Origin: Leifsonia tongyongensis
Lineage (GTDB): Bacteria; Actinomycetota; Actinomycetes; Actinomycetales; Microbacteriaceae
Direction of reading: 5' to 3'
Length of the DNA: 64,000 nucleotides
NCBI RefSeq assembly: GCF_010686705.1
Contig: NZ_JAAGWY010000001.1
Span: forward strand, 248,001 to 312,000
The notes below the pieces were generated by a model, which saw only the letters and a list, made by a program, of their open reading frames with translations, did not search any database and was not told where the DNA came from. Below are positions 1 to 15,542 of this stretch, piece after piece (position 1 is the stretch's first letter; each line of letters starts with the position of its first letter). The position numbers were made by a program, and so were the translations under genes.

Positions 1-364
1 CGCCGGTCGCCGGCGAGTAGTACCACGCCTGACAGGAGACGCCTGAGGCCAAGCCCTGGGTCGGGTCGTTCGTCGGGCTCATGCTGTACACACGTGCCCT
101 CAACATCTCGGCACCGGTGACGGAATCGGTGAGAACCGAGAGCGCCGTGGCATTGTTCGCGCCCTGGCTGACGGAACGGGCGATGAGCTGGCCGAGGTCT
201 GCTGCTTGGGTGCTCGTGCGTACGGAGGTCTGGGTGCGTGCGGCACTCGCGAACAGCCCGGCGATGACGCCCATGACGATCAATCCGAGGAGCACAGCGA
301 TGAGCATCTCAACGAGGGTGAACCCGCCCTCGGCATCTCTCTCTGGCGTTCGTGGGGTGATCAT
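1..364 (-). CDS. Type IV minor prepilin, PilW-like (3' end beyond window)
   Basis: Reads as a type IV prepilin: a short charged leader ending in Gly, then the cleavage/methylation signature GGFTLVEMLIAV (about residues 13-24) and one hydrophobic helix. The open frame runs without a stop to the left edge, so the C-terminal part is missing. Its ATG overlaps the stop of the preceding minor prepilin (ATGA), so it is the last visible gene of the pilus operon and is probably translationally coupled. Expected role: minor pilin that primes or tips the pilus. PilW is the best guess from order and hydrophobic N-terminus; the family cannot be fixed without the rest of the protein. Confidence 0.8.
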   Translation of the reverse strand, partial: MITPRTPERDAEGGFTLVEMLIAVLLGLIVMGVIAGLFASAARTQTSVRTSTQAADLGQLIARSVSQGANNATALSVLTDSVTGAEMLRARVYSMSPTNDPTQGLASGVSCQAWYYSPATG

Positions 365-786
365 GATGCCGCGGAGACGAAGATATAGGTGGTCGCCGAG
401 GCGATTTTGAAGGTGCTGCCCGTCTTCGTGACGTAGACGTTGATCGTCACGACGCCAGGGTATGAGGGAGGGCACACGACGGTGGTCCTCTTCGGCTGGA
501 GGCTGACTCCCCGGGCGTCCACGACCGGCGCGATCGTCTCGGCCTGGTATGCCTGGAGGGCAGTACACGTGGCCGCTCGGGATCGGGCATCATCGAGTTG
601 CTGGCCGACGAGCTGGCTGGCTGTCGCGATTGTGGAGTTCAGTGCCGACATTTTAAGTGCGCCCACCAAGCCCGGGATGAGGCCAAGCGCGATGATGGCA
701 AGGAGGAACATCGCGACGATGACCTCGATGAGGGTGAAGCCTTCGTCGCCTTCGCGAGCGCGACGCGCTGAGAGCTGGTCGTCCAC
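361..786 (-). CDS. Type IV minor prepilin, PilV/GspI-like
   Basis: A 141-residue protein with leader ending DEGFTLIEVIVAMFLLAI, the prepilin peptidase site (cleavage before Phe, Glu at +5) and a single N-terminal helix; the rest is a short pilin globular domain. A GTG start at 784-786 is preferred because a GGGAGG ribosome site (about 794-799) lies 7 bases upstream; a longer open frame extends to 861 but has no such site. It lies between the major prepilin and the PilW-like gene and overlaps the latter by 4 bases. Likely a minor pilin of the same type IV pilus. Confidence 0.85.
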   Translation of the reverse strand: MDDQLSARRAREGDEGFTLIEVIVAMFLLAIIALGLIPGLVGALKMSALNSTIATASQLVGQQLDDARSRAATCTALQAYQAETIAPVVDARGVSLQPKRTTVVCPPSYPGVVTINVYVTKTGSTFKIASATTYIFVSAAS

Positions 787-833
787 TGTTCCACCTCCCG
801 TTCGGGGTCTGGGTCGGCTGGGTGATACGAGTT

Positions 834-861
834 GTGGGGCGCCGGCTAGCCGACGCCCCAC
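834..861 (-). terminator. Hairpin between major and minor prepilin genes
   Basis: GTGGGGCG (834-841) pairs perfectly with CGCCCCAC (854-861), with three more pairs inside and a CTAG loop. It sits in the gap directly after the major prepilin. There is no U-tract, so it may be a partial terminator or an mRNA stabiliser that lets major pilin be made in excess over minor pilins; that use is inferred. Confidence 0.5.
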
Positions 862-878
862 TTGATCGCTGGAGCTAG

Positions 879-1391
879 TTAGCCGGCGGTCGAGGAGCAG
901 GCACCTGAGGCGACGCCGCTGGAGGCGGAAATGTGGAAGGCGGTGCCGGTATCTGCGCTCTTTGCGTCGATGCAGAAGGTTGTCGTGTTCGAGCCCGTGA
1001 ACGCGGTCGGTGCCTGACCGCCCGTGCCGTAGTTAGCGCTCGAGGTCGCGCCGAGAGATCCCAGGGTCGTCGCGGGCGTCGTCGTTGAGTCGACAACCGT
1101 GGCGGGTGCGAGCGCCGAGCCGGTGGGAAGCGTCCACGTGTTGTTGTTGGTGTAGGCCGCGACGACAGCGGTCTTGACGTTGGTCAGGTCGGACTTGACC
1201 GCACTGTCCTTCGCGTTGTTGCTGATGCCGATGTAGATCGGGATGGCGATCGCGGCGAGGATGCCGATGATGATCACGACGACGAGGAGCTCGATGAGGG
1301 TGAATCCCTTTTCTGCCTCTTCGCCCTGGAGAATAGCCTGACGGCGAGCGTTCAGCTTGCCCATGAGTCGGAAGTACATTGCAGTGTCCAT
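879..1391 (-). CDS. Type IV major prepilin (PilA-like)
   Basis: A 170-residue prepilin: leader with EEAEKG, cleavage site GFTLIELLVV at about residues 29-38, then the strongly hydrophobic VVVIIIGILAAIAIPIY helix typical of type IVa pilins and GspG-like subunits, followed by an Ala/Thr/Ser-rich globular domain with two Cys (C-terminal part) that can form the usual disulfide loop. It would be the main fibre subunit, cut and methylated by a prepilin peptidase that is not in this window. The start is uncertain: there is no clear ribosome site before any of the ATGs at 1391, 1379 or 1364. A 168-base gap with a possible own -10 (TAGCAT, 1445-1450) separates it from pilC. Confidence 0.85.
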   Translation of the reverse strand: MDTAMYFRLMGKLNARRQAILQGEEAEKGFTLIELLVVVIIIGILAAIAIPIYIGISNNAKDSAVKSDLTNVKTAVVAAYTNNNTWTLPTGSALAPATVVDSTTTPATTLGSLGATSSANYGTGGQAPTAFTGSNTTTFCIDAKSADTGTAFHISASSGVASGACSSTAG

Positions 1392-1559
1392 TCGGTCGGG
1401 TGGATCGGTCGGTCGAACGGCTGAAGTTCCCGTCCGGTGGGTTGATGCTATTTGCCAGCAGATTCTCGGCAGAATCCCACGAGTGGGGGGTTTTTCGTTC
1501 AGGTGCTACCCCAGTTAGAGGGAGTCAACTGTCGACATACCCCCAGCTTTGGGGACTGC

Positions 1560-2789
1560 CTATTTGACGAGAGTGGCGATCTGGAAGATGGGCATGTAAA
1601 GGGCAACGACCATTCCGCCGATGACCACGCCGAGGAAACCGATAAGCAGCGGCTCGATGAGCGACGTCAGCGATTCAGTCATCGCCTCGACCTCCTGGTC
1701 GTAGAACGCGCCGATCTTCTCGAGCATCGTCTCAAGGGAGCCGGCGTCCTCACCGACTGCGATCATCTGCACGACCATCGGCGGGAACACAGCCTGCTCT
1801 GCCATCGGCTTGGCGATCGACTCGCCACGCCGAACCGATTCGCCGACGTCGTTCAGCGCGTTCTCGATCACCCAGTTGCCGGAGGTCTCCCCCACTATTC
1901 GAAGCGCCTGGAGGATCGGCACACCGGCGCCGATCATGTTCGAGAAGTTGCGCGCGAAACGAGCGATGGCGATCTTCTTCATGAGCGTGCCGAAGACAGG
2001 CAGACGGAACTTCCAGGGGTCGACGAACTTCCTGACCCGCTCTGTGTTCTTGTTCGTGCGCCACCACAGCCAGAAGCCGATGATCAGCACGGCCAGCAAT
2101 GGCCCGAGCCACACCATCGAATGCGACACGTTGACCAAGATCTGGGTGGGCACCGGGAGTGAGCCACCCAGCCCCTCGAACATCTTCTGGAAGATCGGCA
2201 CAATGAACACGAGCATGATGATCACAGCAAGGAGCGACATGATCAGCACCGCGATCGGGTAGGTCATCGCCGACTTGATCGTGGATCGGAGCTTGTTCTC
2301 CTTCTCGAAGTTCGTCGCGATCGCCTCGAGCGCGCTGTCGAGGAAGCCGCCGGTCTCACCTGCCCGGATCATGCTGATCATCAGTGGCGGGAAGTCGACA
2401 GGATGCTTCGCCATAGCGACGGAGAGCGACGTGCCGTCTTCGACGTCGTCACGCACGGCTTTCATGATCTCCGCGAGCTTCTTGCTCTCCGTCTGCTCGG
2501 AGAGGATATTGAGCGTGCGCAGCAACGAGAGACCAGACCCGATCATGGTCGCCATCTGGCGAGTCATGATGGACAGGTCCTTCAGCTTCACGACCTTCTG
2601 GAATCCGGGGATGCTCAGCTCGCGGTTCAACCCAGTTCCGGCGTTCGCCTGATCGATCGCGATCGGCGTCAGCCCCATCGTGCGAAGTCGGGAGACGACG
2701 GCGCCCTCGCTGGGCGCATCCAGCTGCCCCTTGACGACCTTCCCCGCTGAGGTGCGGCCAGAGTACGCGTAGGTCATCACGCCGGCCAT
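1560..2789 (-). CDS. pilC: Type IV pilus inner membrane platform protein PilC
   Basis: 409 residues, the normal length for PilC/GspF. Two copies of the T2SSF helical domain can be seen (about residues 75-200 and 275-400, each with the MTRQMATMIGSG- or ARFARNFSNMIGAG-type opening), separated and ended by hydrophobic membrane segments (about 170-190, 225-245, 375-400). PilC is the membrane platform on which the PilB and PilT ATPases act. Its ATG overlaps the pilT stop by one base (TGATG), so the two are translationally coupled. Confidence 0.95.
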   Translation of the reverse strand: MAGVMTYAYSGRTSAGKVVKGQLDAPSEGAVVSRLRTMGLTPIAIDQANAGTGLNRELSIPGFQKVVKLKDLSIMTRQMATMIGSGLSLLRTLNILSEQTESKKLAEIMKAVRDDVEDGTSLSVAMAKHPVDFPPLMISMIRAGETGGFLDSALEAIATNFEKENKLRSTIKSAMTYPIAVLIMSLLAVIIMLVFIVPIFQKMFEGLGGSLPVPTQILVNVSHSMVWLGPLLAVLIIGFWLWWRTNKNTERVRKFVDPWKFRLPVFGTLMKKIAIARFARNFSNMIGAGVPILQALRIVGETSGNWVIENALNDVGESVRRGESIAKPMAEQAVFPPMVVQMIAVGEDAGSLETMLEKIGAFYDQEVEAMTESLTSLIEPLLIGFLGVVIGGMVVALYMPIFQIATLVK

Positions 2790-4690
2790 CAGCGCACCTG
2801 ACCAGAGTAGGAGTCACCGAAGTCGATGCCGCTCTCGGCGATCGCACGCGCCGACGCCTCGGTCGGCGATTCGACACGCTGCACGAGCCGGCCGAACCCT
2901 TCGGGATCATGGACTTTCTCCATCGCCGCCTTATGGGTAATACGGCCGCTGTTGACCAGGTCGGCCAGGTGCTGGTCCATCGTGTGCATGCCCTGGTCGC
3001 GGCCCGCCTGCATCATGGAGGCGATCTGGTAGGTCTTGCCTTCGCGGATGAGGTTGGCGATAGCCGGGGTCATGATGAGCACCTCGGTCGCGACGGCACG
3101 GCCGTTTCCGCTCGCCTTCTTGACGAGGGTCTGGCAGACGACGCCCTGGAGGGTAGCAGCGAGCTGTGCGCGCACCTGCCCCTGCTGGTGCGGGGGGAAG
3201 ACGTCGATCACACGGTCGATGGTCTGGGGCGCATCCTGGGTGTGCAGCGTGGCGAACACGAGGTGGCCGGTCTCGGCAGCGGTCAGCGCGACCGAGATCG
3301 TCTCGAGGTCGCGGAGCTCACCGATGAGGATGACATCCGGGTCCTGGCGGAGGACGTGCTTGAGCGCGGCGCCGAAGCTGTGCGTGTCGTGGCCGACTTC
3401 GCGCTGGTTGACGATCGCCATCTTGTGGGTGTGCATGAACTCGATCGGGTCCTCGACCGTCACGATGTGGTCGGCACGCGTCGTGTTGACGAGGTCGATC
3501 ATCGCGGCGAGGGTGGTCGACTTGCCCGAACCGGTCGGACCGGTCACGAGCACGAGGCCACGGGGCAGCTTGGAGAAGTTGCCCACGCTCTCGGGCACGC
3601 CCAGCTCTTTGAGCTGCTTGATCTCGGTCGGGATGAGACGGAAGGCGGCGCCGACCGACCCGCGCTGCTGGTAGAAGTTCACGCGGAAACGGGCGTTCGC
3701 GGAGATCGTGAAGGCGAAGTCGAGCTCGAGCTCCCGCTCGAACTGCTCGCGCTGGTTCGGCGTCAGGAGGCTCATGAGCGCCGACAGGACGTGCTCGCGA
3801 TCCCAGGGGGTGGCGTCGCCGACGGGGCGGAGACCACCGTCGACGCGGACCATGGGTGCCGCGTTCACGGTCAGGTGAAGGTCGGATGCGCGCTGCAGGA
3901 CGACCTGGTGGAGGGCGGCGACGAGATCGGGGTCCGCGTGGCGGAGGGCCTCGCGCTCCACCTCGGTGAGGGTTTCGGTGTCGGAGACCCCCGCGGTCGG
4001 GCCGGTGGTGGCCGCGCGGGCGGCTGCCGCTCGGCGGCCTTCGGGCACGACATCAGCGGGGACAGCGGGCGTGGGGGTTGTCGGGGGCTCGAGGGGCTGC
4101 ACGATCGGCACGGTCCTGGTAGGGCCAGCCGGCGCGGGGAGCTGCGACAGGCCGGGAGCCGCGAATTTGGCCGACGCCGCGAGGGGCTCCGTGGTCGGAG
4201 CGGGAAGGCTCGCGGCGAGCGGCTCTGTTGTCGGAGCGGGAAGGCTCGCAGCTAACGGCTCCGTTGTCGGGGCAGAAAGGCTCGCAGCGAACGGCTCCGT
4301 CAGCGGGGCAGGAAGAGTCTCGGCGAAGGGATCGGTCGTCGGCGCAGGAACAGTCGAAGCGATAGGCGCCACAGGGGCGGGATAAACCGGTGCCGGCACC
4401 TGGGCTGCCGGCGCAGCATCGACGAACGGCACCACAGAGGGCGCGACGTAGGCGTCCGCGGGTGGAGCAGCCGGCGTAAGCGGCGGAGCCGTCGGTGCCG
4501 GGAATGGCGAAGGCACAGGCGCCCCCGCGTACGTCGTATCCACCGGCTCACCGAACGGCGCTGGCGCCGACAGCAGCGCGTCGAACGAGGGTAGCGCAGG
4601 CTCAGCACCCGGCACCGGGTTCCCGGGGTGCCATCCGTCGGCGTTCGAGCCGGGCGGCGTTACCGGAATCTCGTAGATCGGGTTACTCAT
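2789..4690 (-). CDS. pilT: Type IV pilus retraction ATPase PilT with long Pro-rich N-terminal extension
   Basis: The C-terminal 360 residues or so are a full PilT: Walker A (TGPTGSGKST), Asp box, Walker B (QDPDVILIGELRD), His box (GHLVFATLHT). PilT hydrolyses ATP to retract pili. The first 270 residues are unusual: low-complexity, Pro/Ala/Thr-rich, with 12-residue tandem repeats of the type EPLAASLPAPTT. Normal PilT is about 350 residues, so this protein is nearly twice the family length. I chose ATG at 4688-4690 (GGGGAG ribosome site 6 bases upstream); an ATG at 4723 in the same frame is possible. The extension may be a flexible tether or localisation arm; its function is not known. Confidence 0.92.
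   Translation of the reverse strand: MSNPIYEIPVTPPGSNADGWHPGNPVPGAEPALPSFDALLSAPAPFGEPVDTTYAGAPVPSPFPAPTAPPLTPAAPPADAYVAPSVVPFVDAAPAAQVPAPVYPAPVAPIASTVPAPTTDPFAETLPAPLTEPFAASLSAPTTEPLAASLPAPTTEPLAASLPAPTTEPLAASAKFAAPGLSQLPAPAGPTRTVPIVQPLEPPTTPTPAVPADVVPEGRRAAAARAATTGPTAGVSDTETLTEVEREALRHADPDLVAALHQVVLQRASDLHLTVNAAPMVRVDGGLRPVGDATPWDREHVLSALMSLLTPNQREQFERELELDFAFTISANARFRVNFYQQRGSVGAAFRLIPTEIKQLKELGVPESVGNFSKLPRGLVLVTGPTGSGKSTTLAAMIDLVNTTRADHIVTVEDPIEFMHTHKMAIVNQREVGHDTHSFGAALKHVLRQDPDVILIGELRDLETISVALTAAETGHLVFATLHTQDAPQTIDRVIDVFPPHQQGQVRAQLAATLQGVVCQTLVKKASGNGRAVATEVLIMTPAIANLIREGKTYQIASMMQAGRDQGMHTMDQHLADLVNSGRITHKAAMEKVHDPEGFGRLVQRVESPTEASARAIAESGIDFGDSYSGQVR
4185..4364 (-). repeat. 36-bp tandem repeat in pilT, about 5 copies
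   Basis: Units start at 4185, 4221, 4257, 4293 and 4329, each 36 bp and in frame; the first three are nearly identical, the last two are degenerate. They encode 12-residue Pro/Thr/Glu-rich repeats in the N-terminal arm of PilT. In-frame repeats of this kind can gain or lose copies by slippage without breaking the gene. Confidence 0.85.
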
Positions 4691-4724
4691 GCGATCTCCC
4701 CACTCTGCTTGCGCGTCGGACATG

Positions 4725-6395
4725 TCAGGCCACCACTCTCAGAATCTCGTCGACGGAGGTGAGCCCGAGTTTCGCCTTCTCCCAGCCGTCTTCCCTCAGG
4801 GTGAGCATCCCCTGTTCGCGCGCGGCGCGGCCGATCTCGACACTGGATGCGCGCGCGACAGCCAACCGTTCGATCTCTTCGCTGACCGCCATCACCTCGT
4901 GAACAGCGATGCGACCGCGGTAGCCGGTGTTCGAGCAGCTTCCGCACCCGACCGGCGCGAAGACCTCGGGGAGCGGCCGGTCGGGGTCGAGCCCGAACCG
5001 GAGCCGCTGCAGGTCGTCGACGCTGTATTCGGCGGGCTGCTTGCACCGGTCGCAGAGGCGGCGCGCGAGACGCTGGGCGACCACGCAGTCGAGCGCCGAG
5101 CCGACGAGGAACGGCTCGATGTCCATCTCGGTGAGGCGGGTGACGGCGCTGGGCGCGTCGTTGGTGTGCAGTGTCGACAGCACGAGGTGACCGGTCAGCG
5201 AGGCCTCGATGGCGATCTGCGCGGTCTCGTGGTCACGGATCTCACCCAGCAGCACCACATCCGGGTCGCTTCGCAGAATGGAACGGAGCGCGCTCGCGAA
5301 CGTCAGGCCGGCTTTCGGATTCACCTGCACCTGGTTGATGCCCTGCATGCGGTATTCGACGGGGTCTTCGACGGTGATGACGTTGATCTCGGGGCGGGCG
5401 ACCGCGTTCAGCGTCGTGTAGAGGGTCGTCGACTTGCCCGAGCCAGTCGGACCGGTGACGAGGATCATCCCGTACGGCTTCGAATACGAGGTCTTGTACG
5501 TCTCGAAGTTGCGCTCCAGCAGGTTCAGGTCGCGCAGGGTCATGCCGGTGTTCGTGTTGTCGAGGATTCGCATGACGACCTTCTCGCCCCACACGGTGGG
5601 GAGGGTCGCGACGCGGAGGTCGATCTGGCGTCCGCCGTGGTTCACCGACATGCGGCCGTCCTGCGGCTTCCGCCGCTCGGCGATGTCGATATCGCTCATG
5701 ATCTTGAGCCGCGAGATGACACCGTTCTGGATGCTCTTGGGCGCGCTCTGCATGGCATGAAGCACGCCGTCGATGCGGTACCGCACCCGCACATCGTGCT
5801 CAGCCGGCTCGATGTGGATGTCCGAGGCGTGGTCCTGGATGGCCTGGCTGACCAGCAGGTTGACGAAACGCACGATCGGCGCGTCGTCATCCCCCGCATC
5901 CGCGATGCTGAGCGTGCCCGTGTCCTCGGGCTGGGTCTCCTCTTCGAGGGTGTTCGTCAGGTCGCTGAGCTCGTCATCCGCGCGGATGAAACGGTCGATC
6001 GCGTTCTGCAGGTCGCCCGGCTCGGCCACGGCGACCTCGACCTGCATGCGGGCTGCGGCTCGGACGTCGTCGATGGCGAAGACGTTGCCGGGGTCGGCCA
6101 TCGCCAACAGTACCGTGCCCTCGCTGATGGCGATCGGCAGCACCGAGTGCCGTCGGCAGATCGCACCGTTGACCAATGAGACGGCCGTCCGGTCGACGGG
6201 GTAGTCGAGGAGTTCGACGAACGGAACATTCGCCTGGGCGGCTCGGGCGCGCGCCAGCTGCACGTCGCTGATCGCCCCGCGCGCGAGAAGGTCCTGCACG
6301 GCGATCTCGTCTGCGGTCGGCTCCGAGGTCACACTGTCGAGGTACTCGATCGGCAGATGGCCGTGAAGGATCAGGATCTCTGTCATGGACGCCAC
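4725..6395 (-). CDS. pilB: Type IV pilus assembly ATPase PilB (GspE family)
   Basis: 556 residues from a GTG at 6393-6395, which has the best ribosome site in the region (AAGGAGG, 5-base spacing); ATG at 6386 is the alternative. Order: N-terminal GspE domain (about 1-150), linker, then the ATPase with Walker A (TGPTGSGKST), Asp box, Walker B (RSDPDVVLLGEIRD), His box (GHLVLSTLHT), and the tetra-cysteine zinc motif CDRCK ... CGSC near residue 480. It powers pilus extension. First gene of the operon; pilT follows within about 35 bases. Confidence 0.95.
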   Translation of the reverse strand: MASMTEILILHGHLPIEYLDSVTSEPTADEIAVQDLLARGAISDVQLARARAAQANVPFVELLDYPVDRTAVSLVNGAICRRHSVLPIAISEGTVLLAMADPGNVFAIDDVRAAARMQVEVAVAEPGDLQNAIDRFIRADDELSDLTNTLEEETQPEDTGTLSIADAGDDDAPIVRFVNLLVSQAIQDHASDIHIEPAEHDVRVRYRIDGVLHAMQSAPKSIQNGVISRLKIMSDIDIAERRKPQDGRMSVNHGGRQIDLRVATLPTVWGEKVVMRILDNTNTGMTLRDLNLLERNFETYKTSYSKPYGMILVTGPTGSGKSTTLYTTLNAVARPEINVITVEDPVEYRMQGINQVQVNPKAGLTFASALRSILRSDPDVVLLGEIRDHETAQIAIEASLTGHLVLSTLHTNDAPSAVTRLTEMDIEPFLVGSALDCVVAQRLARRLCDRCKQPAEYSVDDLQRLRFGLDPDRPLPEVFAPVGCGSCSNTGYRGRIAVHEVMAVSEEIERLAVARASSVEIGRAAREQGMLTLREDGWEKAKLGLTSVDEILRVVA

Positions 6396-6630
6396 GTGTA
6401 CCTCCTTTAAAAGGACGATGCCGGGCGGGTCGGGAGTCTCGGCAGGGTGCGGGCGGATCGCGAGGGTAGAGCTTTGCCACCATATTCGGCGCGCCGACAC
6501 GCACAACAGCCCCGCGATGTGGGGGTAGTGAGACGCGTGCGACTCGCGATACACGGGAGGGCGCGGATGTGGGCCTCGCGGCGCTCCGTGCAACGCCCCG
6601 AACTGGGGGCGGCTCAGCCCTGCCGGAACT

Positions 6631-6678
6631 CAGCGGGGCGGGCTCAGCGGGGCGGGCTCAGCGGGGCGGGCTCAGCGG
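6631..6678 (+). repeat. 14-bp tandem repeat, 3 copies plus a partial
   Basis: CAGCGGGGCGGGCT occurs three times in a row (6631-6672) followed by CAGCGG. It lies just past the end of the small membrane protein gene on the minus strand and runs to its stop codon. The rest of the 6396-6671 gap presumably carries the pilus promoter, but I see no convincing box. Confidence 0.8.
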
Positions 6679-6902
6679 TGGCGCTGGTCGGCGCGGCGGC
6701 TGGCGCCGTACACGAGAACGCCGGCGGCGACAGCGCAGACCATCGTCGTGATCCAGAACGGGAGGGTGGTGGATGCGAAACCGGTGGATGCGCGGATCAC
6801 CCCGTACACGAACGACACCACCGCGATCGCGAGTAGGGTCCCGGCGACGGCGACCATCGTGCGGCCGACCTGGTCGGTGTGTTCAAGGAGTTGGCGCCAC
6901 AT
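6672..6902 (-). CDS. Small two-helix membrane protein, unknown function
   Basis: 76 residues from ATG at 6900-6902, chosen because GAGGA lies 7 bases upstream; two hydrophobic segments (about residues 13-33 and 43-65) are joined by a short loop and followed by a basic tail. I do not recognise the family. It is downstream of rpoC but cut off from it by the hairpin at 7022-7058 and the repeat element at 6936-7009, so it is probably transcribed on its own. Confidence 0.6.
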   Translation of the reverse strand: MWRQLLEHTDQVGRTMVAVAGTLLAIAVVSFVYGVIRASTGFASTTLPFWITTMVCAVAAGVLVYGASRRADQRHR

Positions 6903-6935
6903 GCTTCTATCCTCGCGCATCCGCGGTTCCTGCTT

Positions 6936-7009
6936 CGCCGAGATGACCTGTTCGCGCCGAGATGACCCGCTGCAACGGGTCACCTCGGCTGGACGGGTGA
7001 CTCTCGGCG
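6936..7009. repeat. Nested hairpin element, copy A
   Basis: Two nested inverted repeats: inner arms 6956-6969 and 6976-6989 (GCCGAGATGACCCG against its near-perfect complement, loop CTGCAA) and outer arms at about 6936-6948 and 6996-7009 carrying CGCCGAG/CTCGGCG. The same 74-base design recurs at 63105-63178. It lies between rpoC and the small membrane protein. Confidence 0.7.
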
Positions 7010-7021
7010 GACCGGGGAACG

Positions 7022-7058
7022 AGGAAGGGCCTCGGCGCATCGCGCCGAGGCCCTTCCT
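7022..7058 (-). terminator. rpoBC operon terminator
   Basis: A 16-bp perfect stem (7022-7037 with 7043-7058, starting AGGAAGGGCC) and a 3-5 base loop, 12 bases after the rpoC stop. No U-tract follows on the minus strand, as is common for actinobacterial terminators. Confidence 0.85.
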
Positions 7059-7069
7059 GGTACCGAGAC

Positions 7070-10945
<3,876 letters not shown>

Positions 10946-10996
10946 TTTTCCTTCTCTCCTGGAAAAAGTGTTTCGTCAGTTGGGTCTTGGCCGGCT

Positions 10997-14494
<3,498 letters not shown>

Positions 14495-14837
14495 GGAAAT
14501 AACCTCCGTGGGCCCCGTCGGGCCTCAGTTACTGTCGGTCAGGTGTGTGGTGTTGTGGACGAGAACTCCCAGGACATCTGTATGCTGGTGCCGATATCTG
14601 ACCTGTGGTCACAGGCCCGGGCACACGAACAAAATTCGGAGCCGACCGCAATATGAAGGCAGATTTCTGTCTGGGAGCGCAAAGAACAACTATATGTCAA
14701 ATTGACGCGCCGTGTCCACTTAATTCTTGACCGGTTGTCGATTCTCCGGTATAACCCCGGACGCGTACTAGATGTAACGCCTCGTACTCCCTTGTATTCC
14801 CGCGGGTTTGCGAGGATTCTCGCGGTGGCGGGCGATC
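14495..14837 (-). other. rpoB leader and upstream region, no gene
   Basis: 343 bases without a credible gene. The rpoB transcript should start near 14682, giving a leader of about 190 bases that contains a small hairpin CCTGTG/CACAGG (about 14608-14621) and the ribosome site. The part from about 14719 to 14837, after the response regulator, shows no clear terminator. Confidence 0.6.
14689..14718 (-). promoter_or_regulatory. Candidate sigma-A promoter of rpoB
   Basis: On the minus strand TGGACA (14718-14713) is followed after 18 bases by TATAGT (14694-14689). Both are one base from consensus. It is the only pair of good boxes in the rpoB upstream region and would give a 190-base leader. Confidence 0.65.
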
Positions 14838-15542
14838 TCAGGAGCGCACAAGAGCGATGGCCTGTGCCCGGTCTCGCACGGCCAATTTGGCGAAGATCGC
14901 ATTGATGTGGGTCTTCACTGTCGCGATGCTGACGAAGAGCCGAGCTGCTATTTCCCCGTTGCTCAGGCCGTCCGCGATGAGGGCGAGGACATCGGCTTCG
15001 CGAGCGGTGAGCGACGGGAACCGCGTGAGCACCGCATCCGCCGACGTCGCGCCGCCGCCCGGCACAGCAGGCGCCGCAGAAGCACCGGTCAGCGTGCTCA
15101 CGAGGAGCGCGCCCACGGCCGGCGCGAAGGTCGACTGGCCGCGGGCGACGGCACGGATGGCCGCGGCCACCTCCGCGCGCCCCGCATCCTTGGTGAGGTA
15201 GCCTTTCGCGCCCGCCCGGAGCGCCGCCAGGATCGAGTCGTCGTCCGCGAACGTCGTCAGCACGATGATCGCCGAGCCGGGGACCTCGCGCACGATGCGC
15301 TCGGTTGCGCCGACGCCGTCGAGGACGGGCATCCGGAGATCCATGAGCACGACGTCCGGATGCCACTCGACGGCCAGCCGGGCCGCCTGCTCGCCGTCGG
15401 CGGCCTCTCCGACGATCTCGACATCGGGAAGGAGCGACAGGACGGTCACGAGCCCGTCGCGGATGATCGCCTGGTCGTCGGCGACGAGCACGCGGATGAC
15501 GTCATGCGCGGGCACGGCCCCTGAACCGACCGCATCCGTCAT
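14838..15542 (-). CDS. Two-component response regulator, NarL/LuxR family
   Basis: 234 residues: receiver domain (about 15-130) with acidic pair DD at 22-23, phospho-acceptor Asp 68 in VVLMDLRMP, Thr in VLTTFAD and Lys in YLTKD; then a LuxR helix-turn-helix at the C-terminus (LTAREADVLALIADGLSNGEI, VKTHINAIF). It binds DNA when phosphorylated by the kinase encoded just upstream, whose stop it overlaps (ATGA). Targets cannot be read from the sequence; the kinase-regulator pair and the membrane protein before it are the likely core regulon. Confidence 0.93.
   Translation of the reverse strand: MTDAVGSGAVPAHDVIRVLVADDQAIIRDGLVTVLSLLPDVEIVGEAADGEQAARLAVEWHPDVVLMDLRMPVLDGVGATERIVREVPGSAIIVLTTFADDDSILAALRAGAKGYLTKDAGRAEVAAAIRAVARGQSTFAPAVGALLVSTLTGASAAPAVPGGGATSADAVLTRFPSLTAREADVLALIADGLSNGEIAARLFVSIATVKTHINAIFAKLAVRDRAQAIALVRS

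Noticed and set aside
6631-6678. 14-bp repeat as a replication or integration site
   Set aside because: Only three copies, simple GC-rich sequence at a gene end; better explained by slippage.
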